DNA from: JBBRVW01 sp963784645
GTDB lineage: Bacteria; Actinomycetota; Actinomycetes; JACCUZ01
Reading direction: 5' to 3'
DNA: 64,000 nt
NCBI GenBank assembly: GCA_963784645.1
Contig: CAWARY010000002.1
Coordinates: 310,001 to 374,000 of the forward strand
Shown: one piece after another, positions 1 through 7,824 of the stretch
Position numbering within the stretch: position 1 is the first letter of the stretch
Layout of the letters: each line of letters begins with the position of its first letter
Translations under genes and position numbers: made by a program
The notes under the pieces: model-generated
Seen by the model: only the letters and a program-made list of their open reading frames with translations
Databases searched by the model: none
Told to the model about the DNA's origin: nothing

Positions 1-1279
1 CGGCAACGCCGTCGGCGATGAAGTTGTGCCCGTTGAGCACCGTCGCGTCGAAGACCTCCTCCTCACCGACTGGGGTGAGGGAGACCACGGTGTCCCAGAG
101 GACGTCGTTGGTGGCGAGCATCTCGAGGTCGGCGTCACCCAGGAGGGCTGCGACCCGGCCCAGTCGCTCGCGGCTCGGTGCGTGCTTCCAGAGCGTGCTC
201 CCACCGAACGACGTGCCCATCGCCGCAGCGAACGCCCGGTGGGTCATCTTCTGGTCGGCGAGCACCCTGCGCACACGGTCCCAGACGTCGACCGGAACCG
301 TGTCGACGTTGGTGTTGGGCTTGACGTCGCGCACGATGCTCAGCAGCCGTCGAGCCTGCTCGCCACGCGCCCCGTGAACGCCGATCTCCTGCAGGAACCG
401 CCGTTGGTCGTCGCCCCCGCAGACGTCGAGCGTCCAGCCGTCGCGGCCGTCCGGCGTCCTCGCCGGTACGCGACGGACCCGAGCCGAGATACCGAACCGG
501 AGGAGGAGCCGCGAGATGTCGTCGACGAGCCGGCGGCTGGTCGACGCGTAGTAGATGCGGCCGCCCCGGCCGTTCCTGTTGACGGTGACCAACCCGTCCG
601 TCGCCCAGAGGTGGTGCAGAAAGAGGGTGATCTGGCGCTTGGGCAGGTTGAAGAGCTCGGCCGGCACGAACTTCTCGTGACTGCGCGCGCCGAAGAGCCC
701 GAGACCGTCGAGCCAGGTGGCGATCGGGTTTCGCCGACCGTGCGTCAGGTGGTACGGCGCCGGAAGTCGGAGCGACGTGCACCGCGCAGCGGGATGGTCA
801 TCGCGAACGGCGGTGATGCCGAAGTGACAGGCCGCCTGGGTGACCGCAGCGAGGTTGGCCTCGTCGACACTCGCGTACCGGAGGGGCTGGCGCCGCACGA
901 ACGAACCGTCGCCGATGAGATGACCGAGCATGACGACCTCGTCGTCGGCCCAGGTCGTCCGCGTCTCCGACGGTGCCGGCACGTGGCGGGGGACGGCCAG
1001 CCGACTGCCGGCCTCGAGCTCGCCGAGCGGCCGCCACCCGTCGTAGGTGAGGAACGGGTGGTTGGCCGTCGCGCGCACGGTCTTGCCCGAGGCGAGCCGC
1101 AGCTCGAAGACCTCGCGCCGCCCCGTGGAGAAGATGTGCGTCATCACCCGCGGGACGTAGCGGAGCGAGTCGTCCAGCGACCACACCGGCACGTCGCGCG
1201 CGCCCCCGGCGAACAGCTCGCCCATCGTCACCTCGGCGCCGGTGTCCGCCCGGAGGACGCGGGTGGACGCCGGCAGGCA
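1..1279 (-). other. DnaB intein 2, LAGLIDADG homing-endonuclease intein at the LRESG site (last about 3 residues off window)
   Basis: This in-frame insert starts with Cys (CLPASTRVLRADTGAE) directly after LRESG. Block B is RATANHPFLT. Two endonuclease motifs are intact: GHLIGDGS near 905-945 and HHLWATDGLV near 600-640, each with its acidic residue. Block F is EVFDATVLNGHNFIADGV at the window edge, so only the terminal xHN and the next Ser codon should be missing. Estimated length is about 429 residues. From memory it resembles the Mycobacterium tuberculosis DnaB intein almost block for block, but that one has a degraded second acidic motif and this one does not. It looks capable of splicing and possibly of homing (inference). 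Confidence 0.93.
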
Positions 1280-3355
1280 ACCGGATTCGCGAAGGTCGGA
1301 CATCTGCGGCTTCTTGTCGGTGCGCTGCTCGGAGCCACGGTTGAGCTGGGAGATAGCGATGACCGGGACCTCGAGCTCCTTGGCGAGCAGCTTGATGGCG
1401 CGGGAGAACTCCGACACCTCCTGCTGGCGGCTCTCGACCCGCTTGCCGCTCGACATCAGCTGGAGGTAGTCGATGATCACGAGCTTGAGGTCGTTGCGCT
1501 GCTTGAGCCGCCGGCACTTCGCGCGGATCTCCATCATCGACATGTTCGGCGAGTCGTCGATGAACAGCGGCGCGTTGGAGACCTCGCCCATCCGGCGGGC
1601 CAGCCGGGTCCAGTCGTCGTCGGTCAGCCGGCCGGTCCGCATGTGGTGCAGCGGCACCCGCGCCTCGGCGGAGAGCAGGCGCATGGTGATCTCGTTGCGG
1701 CTCATCTCCAGCGAGAAGATGCAGGTGGTCATGTTGTTCTTGATCGCGGCGCTCCGCGCCACGTCGAGTCCGAGAGTCGAGTTGTGCGTCGGCACCATGG
1801 CCGGACCGGCGAGGTACAGGTGGTCAGCGTTGTCGACCTCGACGCACCGCACCGGAACACTGGCCACCGCGCGGACGTCGACGACCGCGCGGTAGGAGTC
1901 CTGCGTGCGGTCCTGACGACGCCGCTTGTGCTCCAGGCGCTTGCCCTCTGTCCGGAACACGTCGGCGTCGGCGCAGAGCGTCACGTCCACGGAGGCCGAG
2001 CCGTCGGTGAGCAGCCGGCACTGGTGCCCCAGACCGGTCACCAGCTCGGCCACGTCGAGCGCGAGGCCGGTGGTGAGGCGTGGCACGACGACGCAACCGC
2101 GCTCGGTGACGTCGCCGAGCTGGTCCAGCAGGCCGGCCAGCAGGTCCGACCGCTGGCGGATCGACCCGCGGAGGTAGTCGCGCGGGACGCGACCGGCGGT
2201 ACCGGCCGTCAGCGCAGCCGCACCCTCGTCATCCTCGTCGTCGAGCTGGACGGCGACCTCCGCCGAGACCCGACCGCCCGAGACCGAGAGCGCCAGCCCG
2301 ACGCCGACCGCGTAGGGCGCGTGCGGGACCAGGACGCCGGGAAGGTCGAGCGCTGCGGCGTTGCGCACCCGGTGACGGGGCTCGACGCCGCTGACGGAGG
2401 AGGTGAACAACGTGGCCGCCAGCTCACGGGTGGTCCGGACGGCCGCCACGCCACTGGCATCCGCCTCGGTGAGCCACTCGTGCTGGGCGTCGGCGACGAG
2501 GACGGCGCCGTCGGCGAACTCGACCTCGTAGCACGGCCGGCCCTTCATGACCTCGGTGGCCGCCACCACCCTGGTGGGGTGACCGTCGGCTCCGAGCAGC
2601 TCGTCACCGACCCGGACGTCGCCCATCGTCGTCCAGCCGGTCGGCGTGGCCAGCGGCGTGTCGAGGGCGAGGGCCTTCCCGACCGCGGGCCGCGCGGCGA
2701 GGACGATCATCTGGCCCGGGTGCAGGCCGTTGGTGAGCTCGTCGAAGTCGGCGAACCCGGTGGGGACGCCGACCATCTCGCCACCGCGCGAGCCGATCGC
2801 CTCGATCTCGTCGAGGGTGCCCTCCATGATCGCCGAGAGCGGCACGTAGTCCTCGGAGGTCCGACGGTCCGTGACGTTGTAGACCTCGACCTGGGCGGCG
2901 TCGACGATGTCGTCGGAGTCCCCGTCGCCGGCGTAGCCCATCTGGACGATCTTGGTGCCGGCCTCGATCAGCCGGCGCAGGACGGCGGTCTCGCGGACGA
3001 TCTTCGCGTAGTAGCCGGCGTTGGCCGCGGTGGGCACCGACTGCAGCAGGGTGTGCAGGTAGGGGGCGCCGCCGACCCGGCCGAGCTCGCCGCGCTTCTG
3101 CAGCTCGGCGGACACCGTGACGGCGTCGGCGGGCTCGCCGCGGCCGTAGAGATCGAGGACCGCCTCGTAGACCAGCTCGTGGGCCGGGCGGTAGAAGTCG
3201 TGGCCGCGGACCACCTCGACGACGTCGGCGATGGCGTCCTTGGACAGCAGCATGCCCCCCAGCACGGACTGCTCCGCGGCGAGGTCCTGCGGTGGCGTGC
3301 GGATCAGCTCGCCGGCCGACGGCGCGCTGGGGAACTCCGCGATGCTCACAGCCAC
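1..3355 (-). CDS. dnaB: Replicative DNA helicase DnaB, precursor with two inteins (3' end beyond window)
   Basis: This is the hexameric replicative helicase that unwinds DNA at the fork. The N-terminal extein (residues 1-227) carries the usual DnaB start (PPQDLAAEQSVLGGMLL) and reaches the Walker A motif ARPAVGK. The middle extein (about 526-692) restores GKS-TLGLD and holds the IIDYLQLMSSGK Walker B region, the SQLNRG motif and LRESG. Two inteins interrupt it, one inside the P-loop and one after LRESG. The C-terminal extein (expected S-I/LEQDAD) lies left of position 1. I chose GTG at 3355 because an AAGGGG ribosome site lies about 5 nt upstream and VAV resembles the family start; GTG at 3349 is an alternative. 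The upstream region carries DnaA-box-like sites. Activity requires removal of both inteins (inference from their positions). Confidence 0.95.
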   Translation of the reverse strand, partial: MAVSIAEFPSAPSAGELIRTPPQDLAAEQSVLGGMLLSKDAIADVVEVVRGHDFYRPAHELVYEAVLDLYGRGEPADAVTVSAELQKRGELGRVGGAPYLHTLLQSVPTAANAGYYAKIVRETAVLRRLIEAGTKIVQMGYAGDGDSDDIVDAAQVEVYNVTDRRTSEDYVPLSAIMEGTLDEIEAIGSRGGEMVGVPTGFADFDELTNGLHPGQMIVLAARPAVGKALALDTPLATPTGWTTMGDVRVGDELLGADGHPTRVVAATEVMKGRPCYEVEFADGAVLVADAQHEWLTEADASGVAAVRTTRELAATLFTSSVSGVEPRHRVRNAAALDLPGVLVPHAPYAVGVGLALSVSGGRVSAEVAVQLDDEDDEGAAALTAGTAGRVPRDYLRGSIRQRSDLLAGLLDQLGDVTERGCVVVPRLTTGLALDVAELVTGLGHQCRLLTDGSASVDVTLCADADVFRTEGKRLEHKRRRQDRTQDSYRAVVDVRAVASVPVRCVEVDNADHLYLAGPAMVPTHNSTLGLDVARSAAIKNNMTTCIFSLEMSRNEITMRLLSAEARVPLHHMRTGRLTDDDWTRLARRMGEVSNAPLFIDDSPNMSMMEIRAKCRRLKQRNDLKLVIIDYLQLMSSGKRVESRQQEVSEFSRAIKLLAKELEVPVIAISQLNRGSEQRTDKKPQMSDLRESGCLPASTRVLRADTGAEVTMGELFAGGARDVPVWSLDDSLRYVPRVMTHIFSTGRREVFELRLASGKTVRATANHPFLTYDGWRPLGELEAGSRLAVPRHVPAPSETRTTWADDEVVMLGHLIGDGSFVRRQPLRYASVDEANLAAVTQAACHFGITAVRDDHPAARCTSLRLPAPYHLTHGRRNPIATWLDGLGLFGARSHEKFVPAELFNLPKRQITLFLHHLWATDGLVTVNRNGRGGRIYYASTSRRLVDDISRLLLRFGISARVRRVPARTPDGRDGWTLDVCGGDDQRRFLQEIGVHGARGEQARRLLSIVRDVKPNTNVDTVPVDVWDRVRRVLADQKMTHRAFAAAMGTSFGGSTLWKHAPSRERLGRVAALLGDADLEMLATNDVLWDTVVSLTPVGEEEVFDATVLNGHNFIADGVA
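1781..2674 (-). other. DnaB intein 1, class 3 (Ala-1) intein inside the P-loop, decayed endonuclease
   Basis: This 298-residue in-frame insert lies between the Lys and Ser of the Walker A motif. It begins with Ala (ALALDTPLATPTGWTTMGD), so the usual Cys/Ser nucleophile is absent. The WCT signature of class 3 inteins is present: Trp in AQHEWLT (block B), Cys in VPVRCVEVDNADHLYL (block F) and Thr in MVPTHN (block G). The endonuclease region is recognisable but decayed: the block E equivalent reads LLAGLLDQLGDV instead of a DxDG core, and the block C equivalent is YAVGVGLALSVSGG without the acidic residue. It therefore probably splices but cannot home. Class 3 P-loop DnaB inteins are known in mycobacteria and their phages. 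Confidence 0.93.
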
Positions 3356-3478
3356 TCCACCCCTTCTCGCGCCCCGACGGCCCTGCGTGCGCCCCCAGGA
3401 AGCCAGGGACCCCGGACACAACCCTCCCGCGGGACGGCGCGACGCTACGGGTCCCTCGAGCTGGGCACGAATTCCCCT

Positions 3479-3629
3479 TGTGGACCGCCTGTGGACGAGG
3501 GCCGCCGGGATGGGGACCGCAGGCGCAGGTCCGTGCACGCACCTGTGGACGGAGGTGTGGACGACGCGCCCGGCCGGCGCGCCGGACCGCCCGCGGCGTG
3601 CAGCGTTGCCGTCCACCGCCTGTGGACCG
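3479..3629. promoter_or_regulatory. Cluster of five DnaA-box-like sites between dnaB and the MATE gene
   Basis: Five copies of TGTGGAC lie in one orientation at 3479, 3490, 3544, 3556 and 3621. As nonamers they read TGTGGACCG, TGTGGACGA, TGTGGACGG, TGTGGACGA and TGTGGACCG, one or two bases from the actinobacterial box TGTGGACAA. They fill much of the 290-base divergent gap upstream of dnaB, so DnaA control of the helicase gene is possible (inference). No convincing -10/-35 pair was found here. Confidence 0.5.
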
Positions 3630-3645
3630 GAGAAAGTTCGCCCAG

Positions 3646-5034
3646 GTGTCTACCATCCGGACGGTGCGCCCGCGATCCGGACACCCGGCCGACCCGGAGG
3701 CGGTGCCCGGCCGGGGCGGCCGGGGGGCGCAGGACCGCGAGATCCTCCGGCTCGCGGTCCCCGCCTTCGGCGCCCTGGTCGCCGAGCCGCTCTTCCTGCT
3801 CGCCGACTCGGCGATCGTCGGTCACCTCGGCACCCCGCAGCTGGCCGGGCTCGGGGTGGCCGGTGCGCTGCTCGCCACCGCCGTCTCGGTCTGCATCTTC
3901 CTCGCCTACGGCACCACCGCGTCGGTGGCCCGCCGGGTCGGCGCCGGCGACCTCCGCGCGGCCGTCGCGCAGGGCGTCGACGGCATCTGGCTGGCGGTCG
4001 CCCTCGGCGCCCTCCTGGCGGTGCTGCTGGCGGTGGTCGGCGGGCCTCTGGTCGACGCGTTCGGCACGTCGGCCCGTGCCGCGCCGTACGCCCTGACCTA
4101 CCTGCACGTGTCGCTCGCCGGGCTGCCCGCGATGCTCGCCGTGCTGGCGGCCACCGGGGTGCTGCGGGGTCTGCAGGACACCCGTACCCCGCTGGTGGTC
4201 GCGGCGGTCGGCGCAGGCGCGAACGTCGTCCTCAACGTCGCGCTGGTCTACGGCGCCGGGCTCGGCATCGCGGGGTCGGCCCTGGGGACGGTGCTGTCGC
4301 AGGTAGGGATGGCCGCAGCCTTCCTCGCCATCGTGGTCCGCGGTGCCCGCCGCGAGGGCGCGTCGCTGCGACCGGACCTGCCGGGCATCCGCGCCGCCGG
4401 CCGGGCCGGGCTGCCGCTGGTCGTCCGCACGGTGACGCTGCGCGCGGCCCTGCTGCTCATGACGTACGTCGCCACCGCGGCGGGCACGGTCGCGGTGGCC
4501 GCGCACCAGGTGGCCTTCACGATCTGGCTGTTCCTCTCCCTGATGCTCGACGCGGTCGCCATCGCCGGGCAGGCGATCGTCGGACGGTACCTCGGCGCGT
4601 CCGACGTCCCGGGAACGCGGGCGGCGACCCGGCGGATGGTCGAGTGGGGCGTCCTCTCCGGCGTCGTGCTCGGAGCCGTGCTGCTGGCCCTCCGGGCGGC
4701 GTTCGTGCCGCTGTTCACCGACGACCCGGCGGTGCGCGCGCTGCTCGCCGACGTGCTGGTCGTCGCCGCAGTGGCGCAGCCGGTGTGCGGCGTGGTCTTC
4801 GCCCTCGACGGGGTGCTGATCGGCGCCGGTGACGGCCGCTACCTCGCGGTCGCCGGGGTGGTGACGCTGCTGGCGTTCAGCCCGCTCGCGCTGCTGGTGC
4901 TCGCCTCCGACGGTGGGCTGGTCGCGCTGTGGTGGGCGTTCGACGGGTTCCTGCTGGTGCGGCTGCTGACGCTGGTGCCGCGCTGGCTCGGCGGTCGCTG
5001 GATGGTGACCGGCGCGACCCTGCCGACGCGCTGA
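3646..5034 (+). CDS. MATE-family (DinF-like) multidrug/toxin efflux protein
   Basis: This is a 462-residue polytopic membrane protein with about 12 hydrophobic segments in two similar halves, the normal size for the MATE family. It begins REILRLAVPAFGALVAEPLF, typical of the DinF branch, and continues with the family feature LADSAIVGHLGT. MATE proteins exchange cations for drugs or metabolites at the inner membrane; the substrate cannot be read here. I chose GTG at 3646 because GGAGAAA lies about 10 nt upstream; GTG at 3664 also fits. It is divergent from dnaB, and this dnaB/MATE neighbourhood is common in actinobacteria. Confidence 0.85.
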   Translation: MSTIRTVRPRSGHPADPEAVPGRGGRGAQDREILRLAVPAFGALVAEPLFLLADSAIVGHLGTPQLAGLGVAGALLATAVSVCIFLAYGTTASVARRVGAGDLRAAVAQGVDGIWLAVALGALLAVLLAVVGGPLVDAFGTSARAAPYALTYLHVSLAGLPAMLAVLAATGVLRGLQDTRTPLVVAAVGAGANVVLNVALVYGAGLGIAGSALGTVLSQVGMAAAFLAIVVRGARREGASLRPDLPGIRAAGRAGLPLVVRTVTLRAALLLMTYVATAAGTVAVAAHQVAFTIWLFLSLMLDAVAIAGQAIVGRYLGASDVPGTRAATRRMVEWGVLSGVVLGAVLLALRAAFVPLFTDDPAVRALLADVLVVAAVAQPVCGVVFALDGVLIGAGDGRYLAVAGVVTLLAFSPLALLVLASDGGLVALWWAFDGFLLVRLLTLVPRWLGGRWMVTGATLPTR

Positions 5035-5052
5035 GGAAGCCCGGCCCGACGC

Positions 5053-5508
5053 TCACCACCTGCCCCGCCACTGCCGGACCCAGTGTGCGCAGCCCTGCGT
5101 CGACCCCGCCCGGACGCCGAGGCACGGTGGCAGCTCGTCGGGCGGCACCAGCTCGTCCTCCTCGGGCTCGGCCTCGTCGTCGTACCCGTCGACAGGGCCG
5201 TCCGCGGGTGGCGACGAGGGCGCCGTCGGGACGGTCCAGAGCCTCCGCACCGGCTCGTAGGCGTTCATGAAGATCTCGCAGTCGCAGTAGCCCCCCCGCT
5301 GGCCCAACCGGCGCTCCAGCCCCGTCGCCCGCGGTGCGCGCAGGTCGCGGTAGCGAGCCGTCCATCGGTGGCCGGTGCAGCCGTGCTCGAGCATCCGGTA
5401 GACGTAGCAGAGCAGGCACTCGCGCGGTCGCGGCTCAGTGAGCGCGCTCGCGAGAAGGCGCAGCTCGTGCTCCGTGTCGGCCACCAGGGACTCGGGGTTC
5501 ATGCCCAC
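5053..5508 (-). CDS. DUF2695-like small cysteine-containing protein
   Basis: This is a 151-residue protein of unknown function. The N-terminal half carries RECLLCYVYRMLEHGC and a later GGYCDCEIFMNAYEP, giving four to five cysteines in CxxC- and CxC-like spacing. It reminds me of DUF2695, whose members have a CLxCYxxRML core. The C-terminal half is acidic and low in complexity, ending with a short Trp/Arg-rich tail. No signal peptide or membrane segment is visible. ATG at 5508 or 5502 could be the start. It converges with the MATE gene, 18 bases away. Metal binding is only a guess from the cysteines. Confidence 0.55.
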   Translation of the reverse strand: MGMNPESLVADTEHELRLLASALTEPRPRECLLCYVYRMLEHGCTGHRWTARYRDLRAPRATGLERRLGQRGGYCDCEIFMNAYEPVRRLWTVPTAPSSPPADGPVDGYDDEAEPEEDELVPPDELPPCLGVRAGSTQGCAHWVRQWRGRW

Positions 5509-5544
5509 ATGCCAGCACGACGGCCGGACACAACAGCGCCGCGG

Positions 5545-6087
5545 TCAGTCGCCTGTCGAGCCGTCGACGCATTCGCGCAGCAGGTCGGCGTGGCCGCAGT
5601 GGCGGGCGTACTCCTCGATCATGTGCAGCACCAGCGCCCGGACGTCGATCTCGACCTCTCCCGGGCCCTCTCGGCGGGGCAGCACGAAGGTGTCGTCGTA
5701 CTGCTTGCGGGCCTGCACCTCGCGAGCGGCCTCGACCTCAGCGCGGTAGGTGGCGAGGTCCACCTCGGCGTCGGCGTCGTCGACCAGGTCGAAGTCGCCG
5801 TCCGGATGCTCCTCGGTCCAGTACAGCGGTGCGAGGCCCGGCTCGGCGGCCAGCCGTTGCCGGAACCAGACCCGCTCGACGTCGGCCATGTGCCGGACCA
5901 GGCCATGCAGCGACATCGTCGACGGCGGCACGGAGCGCGTCTTGAGCTGCTGTGAGGTCAGGCCGGCGCACTTCCACAACAGCGTCGCTCGGAAGTAGTC
6001 GAGCAGGGCCTCGGTGGCTTCACGCTCGGGGGCCATGTTCGGTGACTCGGTGCGATCGACCGCGGGGGCCGTCCAGGTGTCCGTCAT
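5545..6087 (-). CDS. DinB-family protein (DUF664), copy 1
   Basis: This 180-residue protein belongs to the DinB four-helix-bundle superfamily, which includes mycothiol- and bacillithiol-dependent enzymes. Family features are the internal GLVRHMADVERVWFRQRL segment, with a metal-binding-type His, and the C-terminal HMIEEYARHCGHADLLRE with clustered His. The DUF664 branch is usual in actinobacteria. The reaction is unknown; thiol-dependent detoxification is a plausible role by family. It is the same length as, and clearly paralogous to, the gene at 6351-6893, with a decayed PIN gene between them. ATG at 6087 is the only good start. Confidence 0.8.
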   Translation of the reverse strand: MTDTWTAPAVDRTESPNMAPEREATEALLDYFRATLLWKCAGLTSQQLKTRSVPPSTMSLHGLVRHMADVERVWFRQRLAAEPGLAPLYWTEEHPDGDFDLVDDADAEVDLATYRAEVEAAREVQARKQYDDTFVLPRREGPGEVEIDVRALVLHMIEEYARHCGHADLLRECVDGSTGD

Positions 6088-6135
6088 GCCGGCCGACGCT
6101 AGCCCCGACCGCCGACGGTCGCGCCTACGCTCGGC

Positions 6136-6320
6136 ATGGCCCGCTACGTGATCGACGCCGCCCTGCTGCATCTGCTCGACCTCGACCTGGACCTCGACCC
6201 CGGCCACCAGCTCGGCGACCGGGCGTCCCGCGCCACGCGGCGGTAGGCGGCCGCGCTGGTCACCGTCGACCCCGGGCCGGCAACGAAGGCGGGGACGTCG
6301 TCCCGCTCGCCCCGCTCGAC
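6136..6320 (+). pseudogene. Remnant of a VapC-type PIN-domain toxin gene
   Basis: From ATG 6136 the sequence reads MARYVIDAALLHLLDLDL, which matches the start of actinobacterial PIN toxins (MARYVIDAxxLLHLL). It then runs into DPGHQLGDR, jumps straight to SRATRR and hits a TAG at 6244. Past the stop, the same frame continues ALVTVDPGPATKAG, resembling the family's ALVTVDP segment. A one-base shift then gives GDVVPLAPL, resembling the usual C-terminus. Central catalytic acids are missing through an internal deletion. The gene is decayed and no antitoxin is recognisable nearby. The call rests on remembered family patterns. Confidence 0.5.
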
Positions 6321-6350
6321 CCCTGCTCCCACTCGCGGGCCGCCGGGCGG

Positions 6351-6893
6351 TCAGTCGCCGGTGACGCCGTCGACCTGCTCGCGGAGGAGGTCCGCGTGGC
6401 CGAGGTGCCGCGCGTACTCCCTGACCATGTGCAGCATCAGCCAGCGCAGGTCGAACGTGTAGGTACTGCCGCGGCGGTCGGTGGTGGTGACCTGCTCGTC
6501 CAGCGACCTGCCGGCCGCGACCCGGCGCGCCTCGTCGCACTCCGCCAGGTAGCGCGCGTACGCCGCCTCGCCGTCGGCCGGGTCGAGGTCGTCGAAGTCG
6601 GCGTCCCAGTTGTCCGGCCGCTTGTACGGCGGCGGCGCGTCCTCGCCGGCCACCCGCTCCCGGAACCAGATCCGCTCCACCTCGGTGAGGTGCCGGAGCA
6701 GACCGAGCAACGACATCGACGACGGCGGCACGGCGCGCTCGGCCAGCTGCTCCCCGGTCAGCCCGGCGCACTTCACCAGCAGAGTCTCGCGGTGCCACTC
6801 GAGGAAGCCGGTCACCGCGTCGACCTCGCCGGCGACCATCGGGTAGTCGGAGCGCTCGACGGCAGGGGCGGTCCACGCGGAGTTGTCAGGCAC
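6351..6893 (-). CDS. DinB-family protein (DUF664), copy 2
   Basis: This second 180-residue DinB/DUF664 protein is paralogous to the 5545-6087 gene. Both have KCAGLT near residue 40, PPSSMSL / PPSTMSL, a LLRHLTEVERIWFRERV segment and a C-terminal HMVREYARHLGHADLLRE. The His residues expected to bind a metal are kept in both. The copies differ in the central insert (this one has PYKRPDNWDADFDDLDP), so the duplication is not recent. No partner gene suggests a substrate. ATG at 6893 follows a reasonable purine-rich stretch. Confidence 0.8.
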   Translation of the reverse strand: MPDNSAWTAPAVERSDYPMVAGEVDAVTGFLEWHRETLLVKCAGLTGEQLAERAVPPSSMSLLGLLRHLTEVERIWFRERVAGEDAPPPYKRPDNWDADFDDLDPADGEAAYARYLAECDEARRVAAGRSLDEQVTTTDRRGSTYTFDLRWLMLHMVREYARHLGHADLLREQVDGVTGD

Positions 6894-6931
6894 GGGCGAC
6901 GACCCTAGCGAGCGGCCCCGGACGTGCGAGA

Positions 6932-6959
6932 GCCCCCGCTGCCCGGAGGCGGCGGGGGC
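6932..6959 (-). terminator. Hairpin terminator after rplI
   Basis: An inverted repeat, GCCCCCGC and GCGGGGGC, with a 12-base loop lies 30 bases downstream of the rplI stop. It has no clear T-run, which is normal in actinobacteria. It probably ends the rpsF-ssb-rpsR-rplI transcript. Confidence 0.6.
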
Positions 6960-6989
6960 CCTCGACGTCGGTACGTCGTGCCCGTGCGG

Positions 6990-7439
6990 TCAGGCCGCGG
7001 CGACGACCTGGAGGGTGAGCGTCGCGACGACCTCGGGGTGCAGCCGGACCGTGACCTGGTGGTCGCCGACGGTCTTGATCGGCTGGCCGATCTCGATCCG
7101 CCGCTTGTCGACTGCCGGGCCGCCGGCCTTGCTGACGGCCTGGACGATGTCGGTGCCGGTGACGGCACCGAACAGCCGGCCGCCGGCGCCGGCCCGGACC
7201 GGGAGCTTGAGGCTGAGGCGCTCGAGCTCGGTCTTCAGCTCGCCGGCGTGACCGAGGTCGCGCACCTCGCGCACCTCACGGCCGCGCTTGATCGAGCTGA
7301 CCTGCTTCTCGCCGCCACGGGTCCACCGCATCGCGGCGCCGCGCGGCACGAGGTAGTTGCGGCCGTAGCCGTCCTTGACCTCGACGACATCGCCCGGGCC
7401 GCCGAGGCCGGCGACCTCCTGGGTGAGGATGAGCTTCAT
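6990..7439 (-). CDS. rplI: 50S ribosomal protein L9
   Basis: This 149-residue protein matches L9 end to end. It starts MKLILTQEVAGLGGPGDVVE with the GYGRNYLVPRG motif that anchors the N-terminal domain to 23S rRNA. A long helix connects to the C-terminal domain (RLFGAVTGTDI, VTVRLHPEV). L9 binds domain V near the L1 stalk and helps limit frameshifting. It is the last gene of the conserved rpsF-ssb-rpsR-rplI operon, 14 bases after rpsR. A hairpin follows. Confidence 0.97.
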   Translation of the reverse strand: MKLILTQEVAGLGGPGDVVEVKDGYGRNYLVPRGAAMRWTRGGEKQVSSIKRGREVREVRDLGHAGELKTELERLSLKLPVRAGAGGRLFGAVTGTDIVQAVSKAGGPAVDKRRIEIGQPIKTVGDHQVTVRLHPEVVATLTLQVVAAA

Positions 7440-7453
7440 GTCGGTCGCCCCCC

Positions 7454-7690
7454 TCAGCGCGCGGTGCTGGTGTAGGGCAGCAGCGCCATCTCACGGCTGT
7501 TCTTCACGGCCGTGGCGACGTCGCGCTGGTGCTGGGTGCAGTTGCCGGTGACGCGGCGGGCGCGGATCTTGCCGCGGTCGGAGATGAACTTCCGCAGCAG
7601 GCCGGTGTCCTTGTAGTCCACGTAGGAGGCCTTCTCCTTGCAGAACTGGCAGACCTTCTTCTTGATCTTGCGGGGCGGTGGCTTGGCCAT
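7454..7690 (-). CDS. rpsR: 30S ribosomal protein S18
   Basis: This 78-residue S18 partners S6 on the platform of the small subunit. The core motif YVDYKDTGLLRKFISDRGKI is intact. It keeps CQFC near residue 14 and GNCTQHQRD near residue 49, so it is the zinc-binding (C+) form; many actinobacteria carry a second C-minus copy used under zinc limitation. I chose ATG at 7690 (MAKPPPRKIKKK); upstream in-frame codons lack similarity. It lies between ssb and rplI in the standard operon. Confidence 0.96.
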   Translation of the reverse strand: MAKPPPRKIKKKVCQFCKEKASYVDYKDTGLLRKFISDRGKIRARRVTGNCTQHQRDVATAVKNSREMALLPYTSTAR

Positions 7691-7824
7691 CGTGGTGCTC
7701 CAGACTTCGGATGCCCGGCGTTCGCCGGGATGGTCCATCAGGACGGGTGGTCAGGTGCTCCGTCGACCTGTCAGCCGCCGACTCCGGTAGTCCGGCGTCT
7801 CGGGCTGACGTGTCGCGGGGTGGG

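Noticed and set aside
26..4096. Very long plus-strand reading frame opposite dnaB
   Set aside because: High-GC antisense frame with low-complexity Arg/Gly/Val composition. The minus strand encodes DnaB with recognisable motifs throughout.
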